Shown piece by piece: positions 1 through 11,544 of a stretch of DNA of 64,000 bases. The stretch comes from Rana temporaria (lineage: Eukaryota > Chordata > Amphibia > Anura > Ranidae), in contig NC_053490.1 in assembly GCF_905171775.1 (NCBI RefSeq), positions 456,770,562 through 456,834,561 of the forward strand. Reading direction: 5' to 3'. The notes under the pieces are model-generated. The model worked only from the letters and a program-made list of their open reading frames with translations. It was not told the DNA's origin and did not search any database. Within the stretch, counting starts at the first letter, position 1. Each line of letters opens with the position of its first letter. A program made the position numbers and the translations under genes.

Positions 1-424
1 TTTAAATGTCCCAATTTCTTCTGAGAAATCCTCACTTCCTGTTCTTCTGTCTGTAACTCCACACAGTAATGCAAGGCTTTCTCCCTGGTGTGGAGTGTCG
101 TGCTCACCCCCTCCCTTGGACTACGGGAGAGTAGTCCAAGGGAGCACACACAGCTCCTTTCTCTATCTGCAACATAGAGAGGGTCCTGATTCTCCTGTAG
201 TCCGAGGGAGGGGGCGAGCACGACACTCCACACCAGGGAGAAAGCCTGGCATTACTGTGTGGAGTTACAGACAGAAGAACAGGAAGTGAGGATTTCTCAG
301 AAGAAAAAAAATGTAAATTTAAAAGCAAAATGGAAGGATGAGGCACGTGAAGGAGGACTGCACTTGGGTAAAGGAAGCCATTTAGAAAAAATAATTTAAA
401 ATTGTACCTTTACAACCCCTTTAA
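1..424. mobile_element. Foldback MITE, left end outside window
   Basis: Arms at about 19-105 and 210-302 are near-perfect reverse complements (TTCTGAGAAATCC against GGATTTCTCAGAA). A small internal palindrome lies at 111-144. The right flank ends TTTACAACCCCTTTAA at 424, and the same tail recurs at 28836-28850, so both belong to one family. The left terminus is cut by the window edge. Confidence 0.75.
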
Positions 425-1433
425 GCTGTAGGAAGTGTAGATGTGACTACCTGGTCCACAGAATCACAGGCTGCAGATTATGTGCTCTGATAACACCTGG
501 TTACTAGCCCAAGGACTTTTCACAATAGTGTGAGATTGGCAAAGCCACTGGGCATTGCCAGGATTATAAAAACATGCATATGCAGGCTGTTTACCATGCT
601 AAATATTTACAAGAACAATTTTTCCTTTAAAGTTGGGCCATTTATTAGAAGACAGATCAACAGAGGCACCAGTAAGTTGGAGCAGGTCAGAGGAAAAAGG
701 AAAATAGAGACTACTGGAAATCCATGGTCTTTTTGAGGTTTCCTGGTTAATAGTAATTACAATCACTAACACAGTACTACTGTACTAAATGCAGCTATGT
801 CCTGCAAAGTCCGCCCTTCCTCTGCAAATGATTCAGTTGGCAGGAAAAAGCTTTATGTTAACTTTTCAGATGACCATGTTAAGTAAATGTAGCTCTAGGA
901 GTCCTGTAGTGCATATCCTATTTGGTGATTTTTCCAGAACAATTTCATACAAACGCCCCTGATTAGGCAGGTGTCACATTGCCTTGCACCTCCGGTTGTC
1001 AGCATCTGACCAACTCTGAATCTCATAGGCACAGCTAAAAAAATAGGGATATTAAAACATATATGAACTACAGATATTGGCATTTTTAATGAGGCAAGGT
1101 GCACTCATAGAAACCAATCGCAATTTTTTTTTTTAAAGTAACCACATTGAGGGCACTGCAAATTATAAACTACCGTACTATTTTTAAATGCTACTAAATC
1201 ATTATTTTTATATACTACTTCATCAAACAGAAAGCACAATGTGCATGTGGGGACAGATGAATCAGCTTTAGTGAATTAAAGGAAACTGGTACAAAGGGAA
1301 ATATAGTGGCGGTCATTGGTGACTTCCTCTCTAAAATGCTAATTACCTCTATGTTTTTAGGCATTGAAATGGGAGAAGCATGCAGCTTGCAAAATCAAAA
1401 AGGAGTCTGAAATCCTGATCTACACACTTGTTA
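425..1433. other. Unassigned intronic or intergenic DNA
   Basis: AT-rich sequence with short homopolymers. I see no convincing exon, RNA gene or bounded repeat here. The 68- and 69-codon frames show no family features. Confidence 0.5.
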
Positions 1434-2894
1434 TGTGCCTTGAAAAAACTATTCATACCCATTTAAATTTTCCAAATCTTGTCATGTTACAACCAAAATG
1501 TAAATGTACTTTATTGGGATTTTAGGTGATAGACCAACACAAAGTGGCACATAATTGTGAAGTGGAATGAAAATGATAAAGCGTTTTCCATTTCTTTTTT
1601 TTTTTTACAAATAAATATCTGAAAAGTGTGGCATGTATTTGTATTCACCCCCCCCCCCCCTCCCCGAGTCAATACTTTGTAGAACCACCTGTTGCTGCAA
1701 TTACAGCTGCAAGTCTTTTCAGGGATGTCTCTACCAGCTTTGCACATCTATAAAAAAAAGTGCAATTTTTGCCCATTCTTATTTGCAAAATAGCTCAAGC
1801 TCTGTCAGATTGGATGGAGAGCGTCTGAACAGCAATTATCAAGTCTTGCCACAGATCCTCAATTGGATTTAGGTCTGGACTTTGACTGGGCCATTCTAAC
1901 ACATGAATATGCTTTGATCGAAACCATTCCATTGTAGCTCTGGCTGTATGTTGTCCTGCTGGAAGGTGAACCTCCGCCACAGTCTCAAATCTTTTGCAGA
2001 CTGACAGGTTTTCTAAGATTGCACTGTATTTGGCTCCATCCATCTTCCCCATCAACTCTGACCAGCTTCCCTGTCCCTGCTGAAGAAAAGCATCCCCACA
2101 ACATGATGCTGCTACCACCATGTTTCACAATGGGGATGGTGCGTTTAGGGTGATGTGCAGTGTTAGTTTTCTGCCACACATTGCATTTTGCTTTTAGACC
2201 AAAAAGTAAAATTTTGATCTCATCTCCTCTGACCACAGCACCTTCTTCCACATGTTTGCTGTGTCCCCCCACATGGCTTCTGCAAACTGGACTTCTTATG
2301 GCTTTCTTTCAAAAATGACTTTCTTCTTGCCACTCTTCCATAAAGGCCAGATTTGTGAAGTGCACAACTAATAGTTGTCCTGTGGACAGATTCTCCCACC
2401 TGAGGTGTGGATCTCTGCAGCTCCTCCAGAGTTACCATGGGCCTCTTGGCTGCTTATCTGATTAATGCCCTCTCCTTGCCCGGCCTGTCAGTTTAGGTGG
2501 ATGGCCATGTCTTGATAGGTTTACAGTTGTGCCATACTCTAAACTTTCAGACGATGGATTGAAAAGTTTCCGTGAGATCTTTAAAGCTTGGGATATTTTT
2601 TTTTAGAACCTAACCCTGCGTTAAACTTCTCCACAACTTTATCCCTGACCTGTCTGGTGTGTTCCTTGGCCTTTATGATGTGGTTTGTTCACCAAGGAGT
2701 AATACAAATGCATGCCACACTTTTCAGATATTTATTTGTAAACAAAAAAAAAAGAAAAAAGGAAAACCATTTATCATTTTCCTTCCACTTCACAATTGTG
2801 CCACTTTGTTGCTGGTCTATCACAAAAAAATCTTTTTATGTTTTTGGTTGTAACACAAGAACATTTCAAGGAGTATGAATACTTTAAGGCACTG
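1434..2894 (-). mobile_element. Tc1/mariner element, decayed
   Basis: Inverted terminal repeats of roughly 120 bp face each other: GTGCCTTGAAAAAACTATTC near 1435 and the complement of GTGCCTTAAAGTATTCATAC near 2892. Each includes the GATAGACCAACA/TTGGTCTATCAC subterminal motif. Between them lies a minus-strand transposase pseudogene. The length, about 1.46 kb, is typical of Tc1 elements. Confidence 0.88.
1760..2560 (-). pseudogene. Tc1-type transposase pseudogene
   Basis: Broken minus-strand reading frames carry transposase features. SIMLWGCFSSAG lies near 2080-2115. SPDLNPIEDLW lies near 1850-1885 and is the DLNPIE signature holding the third acidic residue of the DD34E catalytic triad. An upstream frame (to about 2438) resembles the helix-turn-helix region. 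Several frame changes and stops separate these blocks, so no active enzyme can be made. Confidence 0.85.
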
Positions 2895-3505
2895 CAGCTC
2901 AGTGAAATCCCAAAACTTAAAAGCCTTTTAATTGGACAACCAAGCAAATAAGTTCAGCAAAGGCTTCACCTACATAGTTACCTGGTAGGGGTTTCCCTTA
3001 AAATAAGGATGCATGTTTTTCTGAAAGCGGAAAATAAAAATATTGTTCCCTCTAACCAACCTAAGAACATTTTTAAAATTGTAATTTTTTGCGTTTTGTC
3101 CATAGGGGGCTGAAACCATTTTTAGAAAACAAAACTGTTTCATGGTACAAAATCCCCTGTACAGTCATGCTCGAAATTGTTGGCACCCCAGGAATTTTTC
3201 CAGAAAAGCAAGTATTTTTCACAGAAAAGTATTGCAGTAACACATGTTTTTCTATACACATTTCAATTCCCTTTGTGTGTATTGGAACAAAACAAAAAAA
3301 AGGGAGGAAAAAAAGCAAATTGGACATAATGTCACACAAAACTCCAAGAATGGGCTGGTCAAAATTCTTGGCACCCTTTCAAAATTGTGGATAAAGATTG
3401 TTTCAAGCATGAGATGCTCCTTTAAACTCACCTGGGGCAAGAAACAGGTGTGGGCAATATAAAAATCACACCTGAAAGCAGATAAAAAGGAGAGAAATTC
3501 ACTTA

Positions 3506-3996
3506 GGCCCCATACACACGATAGAATCCATCCGCAGATAAATCCCAGCAAATGGGTTTCTGCGGATAGATCCTATGGTGTGTACACGCCAGCGGATCTG
3601 TTTCCGCGGAGAAATCTCCTCTGGGATGGATTCCAGCAGATCGGATATTTGCTGTGCTGCACAACAAATCCATCTGCTGGAATCCATTCCAACGGATGGA
3701 TCCGCTCGTCTGTACAGACTTACCGGATCCATTCGTCCAAAGGGATTCCCCGCACGCGTCGTAATGATTTGACGCATGCGTGGAATTCCTTATATGACAG
3801 CGTCGCGCCCGTCGCCGCGTCATAATCGCGGCGACGGCGCGACACGTCATCGGCAGAGGATTTCTGCGCGGATTTCAATGCGATGGTGTGTACACTCCAT
3901 CCCATCGAAATCAGCGGAAATCTTTGAGAGGATTTATCCGTGGAAACGGTCCGCTGGACCGTATCTGCGGATAAATGCTCTCGTGTGTACGGGGCC
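3506..3996. mobile_element. Harbinger-like MITE inserted in Tc1, TTA duplication
   Basis: The inverted ends are GGCCCCATACACACGA and the complement of GGCCCCGTACACACGA. TTA flanks both sides (3503-3505 and 3997-3999), the 3-bp target size typical of PIF/Harbinger elements. Internal sequence is GC-rich and largely palindromic. It carries no transposase gene. Confidence 0.85.
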
Positions 3997-4036
3997 TTAG
4001 TCTTTGCATTGAGTGTCTGTGTGTGCCACACTAAGC

Positions 4037-4975
4037 ATGGACAACAAAAAGAGAAGAAAACTGTCTGAGGACTAGAGAACCAAAATTGTGGAAAAATATC
4101 AACAATCTCAAGGTTACAAGTCCATCTCCAGAAATCTAGATTTGCTTTTGTCCACAGTGCGCAACATTATCAAGAAGTTTGCAACCCATGGCACTGTAGC
4201 TAATCTCTCTGGGCGTGGACGGAAGAGAAAAATTGATGAAAGGTTGCAACGCAGGATAGTCCAGATGGTGGATAAGCAGCCCCAAACAAGTTCCAAAGAA
4301 GTTCAAGCTGTCCTGCAGGCTCAGGGAGCATTAGTGTCTACGCCAACTATTAGTGTCAACGCCAACTATCCATTGCCAAAATGTACTTGAGTAAGCCAAA
4401 ATCCTTCTGGGAAAACGTCTTGTGGACAGATGAGACCAAGATAGAGCTTTTTGGTAAAGCACATCATTCTACTGTTTACCGAAAACAGATTGAGGCTTAG
4501 AAAGAAAAGAACACAGTACCTACAGTGAAATATGGTGGAGGTTCAATGATGTTTTGGGGTTGTTTTGATGCCTCTGGCACTGGGTGCCTTGAATGTGCGC
4601 AAGGCATCATGAAAATCTGAGGATTACAAAAGGATTTTGGGTCGCACTGTAGAGCCCAGTGTCAGAAAGCTGGGTTTGCGTCCGAGATCTTGGGTCTTCC
4701 AGCAGGACAATGACCCCAAACATAGGTCAAAAAGCACCCAGAAATGAATGGCAACAAATCGCTGGAGAGTTCTAAAGTGTCCAGCAATGAGTCCAGATCT
4801 AAATCCCATGAACACCTGTGGAGAGATCTTAAAATTACTGTTGGGAAAAGGCGCCCTTCCAATAAGAGAGACCTGGAGCAGTTTGCAAAGGAAGAGTGGT
4901 TCAAAATTCCGGGTGAGTGGTGTAAGAAACTTATTGATGGAAGCGACAGATTTCAGTTATTTTTTCCAAGGGGTA
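4037..4975 (+). pseudogene. Tc1-type transposase pseudogene
   Basis: An ATG at 4037 starts MDNKKRRKLSED followed at once by a stop. The frame then resumes with a paired-like DNA-binding region (RNLDLLLSTVRNIIKKF and SGRGRKRKIDERLQRRIV) near 4130-4260. Later fragments in other frames include the catalytic DD34E blocks, with a final SPDLNPMN near 4785-4815. Stops and frameshifts show it is dead. Confidence 0.85.
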
Positions 4976-5212
4976 TGCAACCAAATATCAGGTTAAGGGT
5001 GCCTAGAATTTTGACCAGCTCATTTTTGGAGTTGTGTGTGACATTATGTCCAATTAGCTTTTTTTCCTCCCTGTTTTTGTTTTGTCCCAATACACACAAA
5101 GGGAATAAACATGTGTAAAGCAAAACATGTGTTACTGCAATATTTTTCTGTGAGAAATACTTGATTTTCTGGAAAAATTCCTGGGGTGCCAACAATTTCA
5201 GGCATGACTGTA

Positions 5213-6301
5213 TAAGCAGGATGCCCCCTGCTGGAGGATAGTGTAGGAGTACACCGGTGATTTGGCACAGCTATTAAACACTACAGAACAAATTACCAGT
5301 AAGGAAATCTGTGCTGTCTGTAACTACATTCTCACTAATTGTCAGCAGTGTGTTAACAAGTCAGGCATGTTCTTCTGATGTGGAACAGACATAAATCATC
5401 AGACTCCATATTATTCTTGCATATCTGATACTTGTGGTTTACAGCTTTATTTCAACTTTTGCAAAGTTGTTTCTGCTAAAATCCCGTGCTGCGGAAACAA
5501 GAGTTCAACGTGACATGTGTCACGTTGCAAAAAATCTGCAGACTTTACAGAGGAATGGGCTATTTCTGAACAGATAAACTATTCTAAGCAAGCAGTTCAC
5601 AGGCTAGGTCATTATCCCTCTGTATTTACTGCACAGCCAGTCACTGATGCCCTGTATCCAAGCTCTGCTGCCAACGTGCCACATACACAGCACACGCTAC
5701 AAACGGCTACATGAGTGGTGAGCTTCAATTCACAAAAAAATATCTGATAAGCATGCAAAATATGCCATCTACACTTCATGCTTATTAAAGTAGCAATGAC
5801 AAAATGCAGTAACCCAAGTAAATCAATCAAATGTCAACATCTACCACTTTTTAACTACCGAAATTAAATTTTTGCTGATTGGTTTACAGGGGTCATTGGA
5901 CTTTGCAGATTGCTTTTGGACTTATTTAATAGGACCGAGTGTAAGTAAGGAGCTTTCCATCGGTTAAAACTATATTCCAAGTCTCCAGCGTAAGGTAAAA
6001 TATAAGAAATTAGTACTAGAAAGTTAAATGCGCAACCAGAGGAACGCAATTATGTTAGCCAAAGTCTGAAAAAAAATGTGCTACAACATCTATAGAGTCG
6101 TAGGCTGTTTTAGAAGCACTCTACTTCTTACAAGGCATAGATGGAAAGCATAGGCATACCTATAGGTGGTGTATCAATGTAATGTCATGAACAGAAAGCA
6201 GTGCATGGCTTCAGGACATCACATGCCATATCCAGAGAGGATATCCCAGGTTGATGAGACTCATACAGATCTAACACGACCCAGCTATTGGTTTCCTTAG
6301 T
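5213..6301. other. Unassigned sequence
   Basis: No bounded repeat, exon or RNA gene was recognised. Frames of 60-72 codons at 5517-6049 lack family signatures and sensible splice sites. Confidence 0.45.
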
Positions 6302-6460
6302 TCAGTGTAAAATATCTAACCAGCCCACGATGCGGTCCAGAGTCTCGTCTGCACTGGGAGTAAGGAGACGCTGCATAAAAGGCTCCGTCTGCTCCCCTAA
6401 CATGAAAAGTTCTGTTAAAGCCTGCTTACACTGCTGAGAATGTTGGCAGCTACATGGAAT
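6302..6460 (-). CDS. Candidate terminal exon B, identity unknown
   Basis: Starting after an ATTCCATGTAG acceptor, the minus strand encodes CQHSQQCKQALTELFMLGEQ, continues through RLLTPSADETLDRIVGWLDI and ends LH plus a TGA stop at 6302-6304. The residue mix looks protein-like: amphipathic, with few low-complexity runs. Its phase (one base, then codons) fits the two bases left by candidate exon A, with a cysteine codon at the join. A longer frame through the same bases starts at 6619 and would make 105 residues without splicing. I do not recognise a family. Confidence 0.3.
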   Translation of the reverse strand: MPCSCQHSQQCKQALTELFMLGEQTEPFMQRLLTPSADETLDRIVGWLDILH

Positions 6461-6684
6461 GTGGGATGGGTCAGGAACTGCTCCATAAAAAGAGAAAACA
6501 CTTATATCAGCCACTTGGTGACTTTTTTTCATGGTTGCTCTCTTGCGGTTTCCTTTTTGGTAGAAAATGTACTTTGTTGCAGTGAAGGAGGAGGACGAGA
6601 GCGTGTTAACCCACTCCATGCCTACAGCAATGCAGACAGCAGTCTTGAATCATTCCACTTCCCACATTGTCTAGGCAGCCCTAC

Positions 6685-6796
6685 CAGGTGACGTCACTGT
6701 CTGGAGCAAAGGCGATGGATTGTGCTGCAATGTTTGTTGTTATCGTGTTTACAAAGTTGTCAGTAATGTACAGAAGCGGAGGCCTGCAGGATGTCA
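6685..6796 (-). CDS. Candidate exon A, identity unknown
   Basis: On the minus strand a long pyrimidine tract ends in TTCTGTGCAG, an unusually good splice acceptor. The 112 bp that follow stay open in one frame, with two bases before the first full codon, encode 36 residues including RPPLLYITDNFVNTI, and reach a GTAGGG donor. I do not recognise the protein. The acceptor phase fits the single base left by the GIT1 exon at 18249, and the junction codon would be GTG, the valine expected there, but the following residues are not GIT1 WLATQNH. It could be an alternative exon, part of a nested gene or a chance match. Confidence 0.3.
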
Positions 6797-6899
6797 CTGC
6801 ACAGAATAAAAGGAAGGCCACAGAGAGGAACAGCCAGAAACAGTTAAAAAAAAAAAAAGGAAAAAAGAGAAAAACCAAAACACATAAATGTCACTCATA

Positions 6900-7789
6900 G
6901 ATCTAAACCAGTGCAAATGGCCAGAATTGCTTAATGTGGAAATAAAGTGAAAAAAAAAAAAAAAATCGCAAACTGACAGTCTCGTTATAATGAAGACAAC
7001 ATGCTATGTCTCTTCTGCTATAAAACAGTTACCTTCTCGTTCGCAAACCTTCTTAAAGTGTCACTAAACCCATATCATAAAAAACTATCCAATAAATAGT
7101 GCATTACATGCTGTTCATACTTACTCCGTCACTATAAGATTTGTTTTCTGTATTCTGCTAAAAAACCTGGCTAATCATGCTGTTCTCTATCTCCACTTTC
7201 TGTCCATGTCCCCAATTAAGCTCGAGATTTTGCAGCTGTGGTGGCAACTCTGCACATGCTCAGTTTTCAGCTCAGTTTCTATGCTGAGCATTTCCTCCCA
7301 ATCACATCTGAGCAGTCCATGTGCCTCTAGTCTAGAGTCAAATATGTGCGTGTATACACAGTGGTAAACAGCAGCCCACGCCCTTCCTCCTCCTCCTCCA
7401 TGCCCACTAATCAGCTAAACACAATGGGGGGTGGGATATTACATGTAGATTAATGGTGGCTTTACCTCCCTCCTATTCTCAGACACAGGCTAGAACAGAG
7501 TAACACAGCCTGTGACTGGCAGGACTCTGCCCAAAGCATGTTATTTCCACAAAATAATAAAGATTTGATTTCAAATATATTTTTGTATGCCGATTTAAAA
7601 CAGTTTGACAATTTTTTTTGTTTTGTTTTTTGAACCAACAACTGAGGACTAGAAGCTCCTCCTGCTTATGTTTCCCTGCAGACAGGTTGGGAAAGAGATA
7701 GGTCCAGTGCCGGCCCAGGACATTGTGCTGCCTGAGACTAAGAATGAAACCAAAAGGCCCCCACATTCATTATTTTATATCATGATAAC
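6900..7789. other. Probable repeat-derived sequence
   Basis: The stretch from about 7057 starts GTGTCACTAAACCCATAT, similar in style to MITE edges in this window, and contains a CTCC-rich block at 7384-7402. I could not find its matching right end. No gene was seen. Confidence 0.35.
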
Positions 7790-8340
7790 TAAAGGGGACC
7801 TGGCATGGCTCTATACATGTATAAAAGGAGTATAAAGAGGACCTGTCATTGCTCTATACATGTATAGAAGTATAAAGAGGACCTGTCATGGCTCTATACA
7901 TGTATATAGAGGACCTGTCATTACTCTTTACATGTGAAGGAATATCAAGAGGACCCGTCATGGCTCTATAAATGTATATAGGACTATAAAGAGTACTAGA
8001 CATGGCTCTATACATGTATAAAGGAGTGTAACGAGGGCCTGTCATGGCTCTATAGATGTATAAAGAGGACCTGTCATGGCTCTATACATGTATATAGAGG
8101 ACCTGTCGAGACTCTTTACATGTAAAGGAATATAAAGAGGACCTGCCATGGCTCTATAAATGTATATAGGAGTATAAAGAGGACCGGTCATGGCTCTATA
8201 CATGTATAAAAGAGTATAACAAGGGCCTGTCATGGCTCTATAGATGTATAAAGAGGGCCTGTCATGGCTCTATACATGCATATAGGCGTATAAAAAGACC
8301 TGCTATGGCTCTATACATGTATCCAGGAGTATAAAGGGAC
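7790..8340. repeat. Minisatellite, unit GGACCTGTCATGGCTCTATA plus spacer
   Basis: About twelve imperfect units repeat GGACCTGTCATGGCTCTATA followed by CATGTATA and a variable AGGAGTATAAAGA linker. Unit length alternates between about 40 and 65 bp because the linker is sometimes missing. The divergence shows the array is old. Open frames across it are artefacts of the repeat. Confidence 0.9.
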
Positions 8341-8900
8341 CTGTGAATTGCCGGCGGCCACAATGTCTTTTGCGCAAACTAATCAATGTACGCCAATTGT
8401 GTTTTTTTTGGTACCAAAAATATGTAGAAGAATACATATTGGCCTAAACTGAAGAAAATGGTTTAGTTTTCTAAATTTTGGGGATATTTATTATAGCAAA
8501 AAGTAAAAAAATATATATATACTATATATACTAAAATTCAGGAAACTTTTAAAAACTTTCCTATTTGTTCAAGTGTATGGCCCTAATTAGGGTAAGATAT
8601 TAGTATTGGTATGGTATTTTAGCTTTTTTAAATGTTATTATGTATTTTATATTGTTATCTTATAGTAATGAGAGAGGTGTCCTGTATTTTTTCATATGTT
8701 GGTTCTATGAGCGCATCGAGGCCTGTTGGTAATGACTGCGCTCTCAATAAGCATTTTAAATAAATAAATAAATAAATAAATATATATTTATAGCACAAAA
8801 AATAAAAACCGCAGGGGTGATCAAATATCACCAAAAGAAAGCTCTATTTGTGGGGAAAAAAGGACATCAATTTTATTTGGGTAGCGGATCTGGCAGAACG
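8341..8900 (+). mobile_element. Fragment related to the TTAA-target element, with LINE-like insert
   Basis: The 8800-8885 part (GGTGATCAAATATCACCAAA then GAAAGCTCTATTTGTGGG) matches the right part of the elements at 27675-28796 and 58203-59564. Between about 8525 and 8790 lies a segment ending in a (TAAA)n tail, which looks like the 3' end of a retroposed element. The outer ends of the host fragment were not found. Confidence 0.55.
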
Positions 8901-9034
8901 GGCTGACGGGCATCAGTATGCTGCCCCCCCTAAAAGTGCTGCCTGGTACCCATGGTACCACCCGGTCCCATCATAGGGCCTGCCCTGGATAGGTCATATG
9001 ACAGCTGTATATTGATTAGAAAAAAGGTACTTGG

Positions 9035-9162
9035 GAACAATTATGTGCCACTTTGTGTTGGTCTATCACATAAAATCACAATAAATACATTTACGTTTTT
9101 GGTCCTAATATGACAAAATGTGTAAAACCTCAGGGGTACAAGTACTTTTTCAAAGCACTGTA
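9035..9162. mobile_element. Solo Tc1 terminal repeat
   Basis: Sequence TGTGCCACTTTGTGTTGGTC through CAAAGCACTGTA matches, in reverse complement, the outer 120 bp of the Tc1 element at 1434-2894. Only one end is present, so this is a remnant. Confidence 0.75.
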
Positions 9163-11544
9163 CGTGTCCATGGGCAACTGAGCTTTCTGTGACAAGTGTG
9201 TGCTCACGGCATGCTCCCAGCACAGTGACTGTCATAAACAGCTCTCAATAGTTAATGATCCATGTCCTCACAATTGCAATACAGACAATTGGCAGAGCGT
9301 GGAAGACCCCCGTTCTTTCCACAGCCAAAACATAATCTTGGATTATACAAACCATGGTGCACTGGAAGGTGGAGGCCATGATAACTCATACAAGGCGTAA
9401 ATACTTGCTTGTTTGGTATCCTTGATTTATGCATTTTCTTTCAGACGGAACAGACTGTAGCCCGTTCAACTTGTACGTTGGGCTAGATCACTGTTCGTCT
9501 GTATTCCTCTCCCTTTTCCCTCCTAAACAGACTACCCTCCCATCCATCCCTTTTTTTCCATATTCCTCAATGTCTGACTATTATATATGCAAAGACTTTC
9601 TGCACCAAGCTACTGCACATTTGTAGTTTCTTCATGCTCCGTTATTCATTGCAGAGCAACCTGATGCTGAGCAATAACACCATTACTACTGGAAAACCGG
9701 AAAGTCACAAAAGCCGCACATCACAAAAAAAAAAAAAACCCTGTGTGTAAAAAGAGTAGAATCAGCCCTGGTTCTGTCCAAGCCATATGCCCCAATGCGC
9801 TAAGCCCTGTGAGGGAGGTGAAACGCGTTGGAGTGACCTGGATGGAGCCCGGACTGAGGTTGCTCTTACTCTTTATTGAGTGTGATGTGCAGCTTTTGGA
9901 ACTTTCCTTTTCTTCTCATTGATATCCATGGAGCACAGACAAACATGTTTGCCGTTGCTACCCTCTTCCCACATCAATGGTTGCTGTGCTTCATACCTGA
10001 AATCCTCTTTCTCCTTAGAAGTTGGCAGCGTCTATAGCCAATAGCAGGCTGTGTGTTGGCCATTAGTCAGCCCACTGCCTGCTGTCAACAACAGGAGGGG
10101 CAGACCTGATGCCCACCCAGCTACACAACTTCTTGGCCACTGCCATGGCTGTGACACCTGCAGCAACAGGAGGAAGCTCAACTGCACGGAGATTCGAGTG
10201 TCTGTATAGACCCTTCCGTTTCAGTGCACCTCCACACACAGTGTGTGGTCCAAATTAGTTTACCTGTTTACAACGCACCGACATTTGTTCTGCAGAGACT
10301 CTATGGAAGTCTAAACACTCTTTATGAATTCCTTAGTGTGTATCATGTAGAACTGCATTTTTGTTAAAAAAAATACTTCTAATTTTTCATCATTTTAGTG
10401 CTCTCAGAGCTGCTGATCTTCTGCAGCCTCATGGCATTTCTCTGAGCGGGTTTCATGATGGTGACAACAGCTGACCATATCTGTTTTTTTATATGGTATT
10501 AAAATGAATTTTGTTTCTTAAATCAGATGAAGCTTGGCGTTTCAATTGTCCCCTGGCCGTGCTGCTTGATACCCATTTTCTCTATACCACCAGTATCTAT
10601 AGAGTTCTGTATGGATATGTGTTACAAGCAGGCGCTGTACTCCAGAGTCTATGTGCAGCCCTTCAAAGCAACATGCAACAGCCAGTGCAAGAGGGGCACA
10701 CAGAGGAAAAAGCTGCAACTCTCCTTCTCCACAGCAATGATTGACAAGCTACTCTCATGTTGTAGAGGAGGAGAAGAGGCATGGTATTTCCCTCTGTCTC
10801 TCTATGAGTGGCTTCTATGAAGCTCTGGAGCGGCCTCATGTAGACAGGGAGTACAGACCTGAAGCATACACATAGTGAAGACTCAAAAGGACTCCATAGA
10901 TCCCGGTGGCCACAGAAAGAATGAGTATCAAGCAGAGAGGCCAGAGGGAAATTTTAAAACCAAGCCCAAGGAGAAAATAATAAAAACAAAAAAACAAAAC
11001 AAAATTACATGTAGGAAAAACAAGAAACAATTACACAAATAAAATTTTAAGGCATAGTAAAACAGCCACTTGTGGTCCCCATCTGAAGCATGTGTTGCAG
11101 CAAGGTAAAAAGATAAATCTACATAGCAGGGATGGAGACAACAATAATATTTGAAAATGCTTCTAAAACATTCCCTATGCATTTCAAAACTAAACAAAAA
11201 CAAAAAAACACACTTTAATCAAATAACGTATGGTTCTGTGCCACTGGCTCTGCCAGTGATGTTCGTGTCGGCACTATGTAGTCACTATTGGCTGCTGCAT
11301 TGGACTTGCTGTCTGGAAGGATTGATTTGGTGCCCAGGAATGACTAGAGCTGCAGACATGCGCAGTTGACCGGTTGCCACCACGTACAGTACCAAGGACA
11401 GAACTGTGGACAGTACTTTTGGCAAATTACTGGCAATACACCATCCACACCATTCAGACTTGTGGGTGCTGGGTGCTCAGTAGCTGAATCCAGAGGTCCC
11501 AGTGCCAGTCAACAAAGTGATAACCCTTCTTTTTTACACTCAGT
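9163..11544. other. Unassigned sequence with short amphibian-type repeat
   Basis: At 9820-9840 the motif GAAACGCGTTGG sits in a repeat-like context that partly recurs at 63740-63760 (CAATGCGTTGGGAGG). No exon or bounded element was recognised in the rest. A cysteine-rich minus-strand frame at 9252-9434 lacks splice sites I would trust. Confidence 0.4.

Larger units (their letters stand above)
3162..5210 (+). mobile_element. Tc1/mariner element flanked by TA, with nested MITE
   Basis: Terminal repeats start CAGTCATGCTCGAAATTGTT at 3162 and end in the complement of CAGTCATGCCTGAAATTGTT at 5210. A TA lies on each side (3160-3161 and 5211-5212). The repeats extend about 200 bp and include GGACATAATGTCACAC. 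A separate MITE (3506-3996) has jumped into the left part. Without it the element would be about 1.56 kb, normal for Tc1. Confidence 0.9.

Noticed and set aside
9252..9434. Cysteine-rich minus-strand frame resembling a zinc knuckle
   Set aside because: Spacing fits no known knuckle and no splice sites or homologous frame support it.
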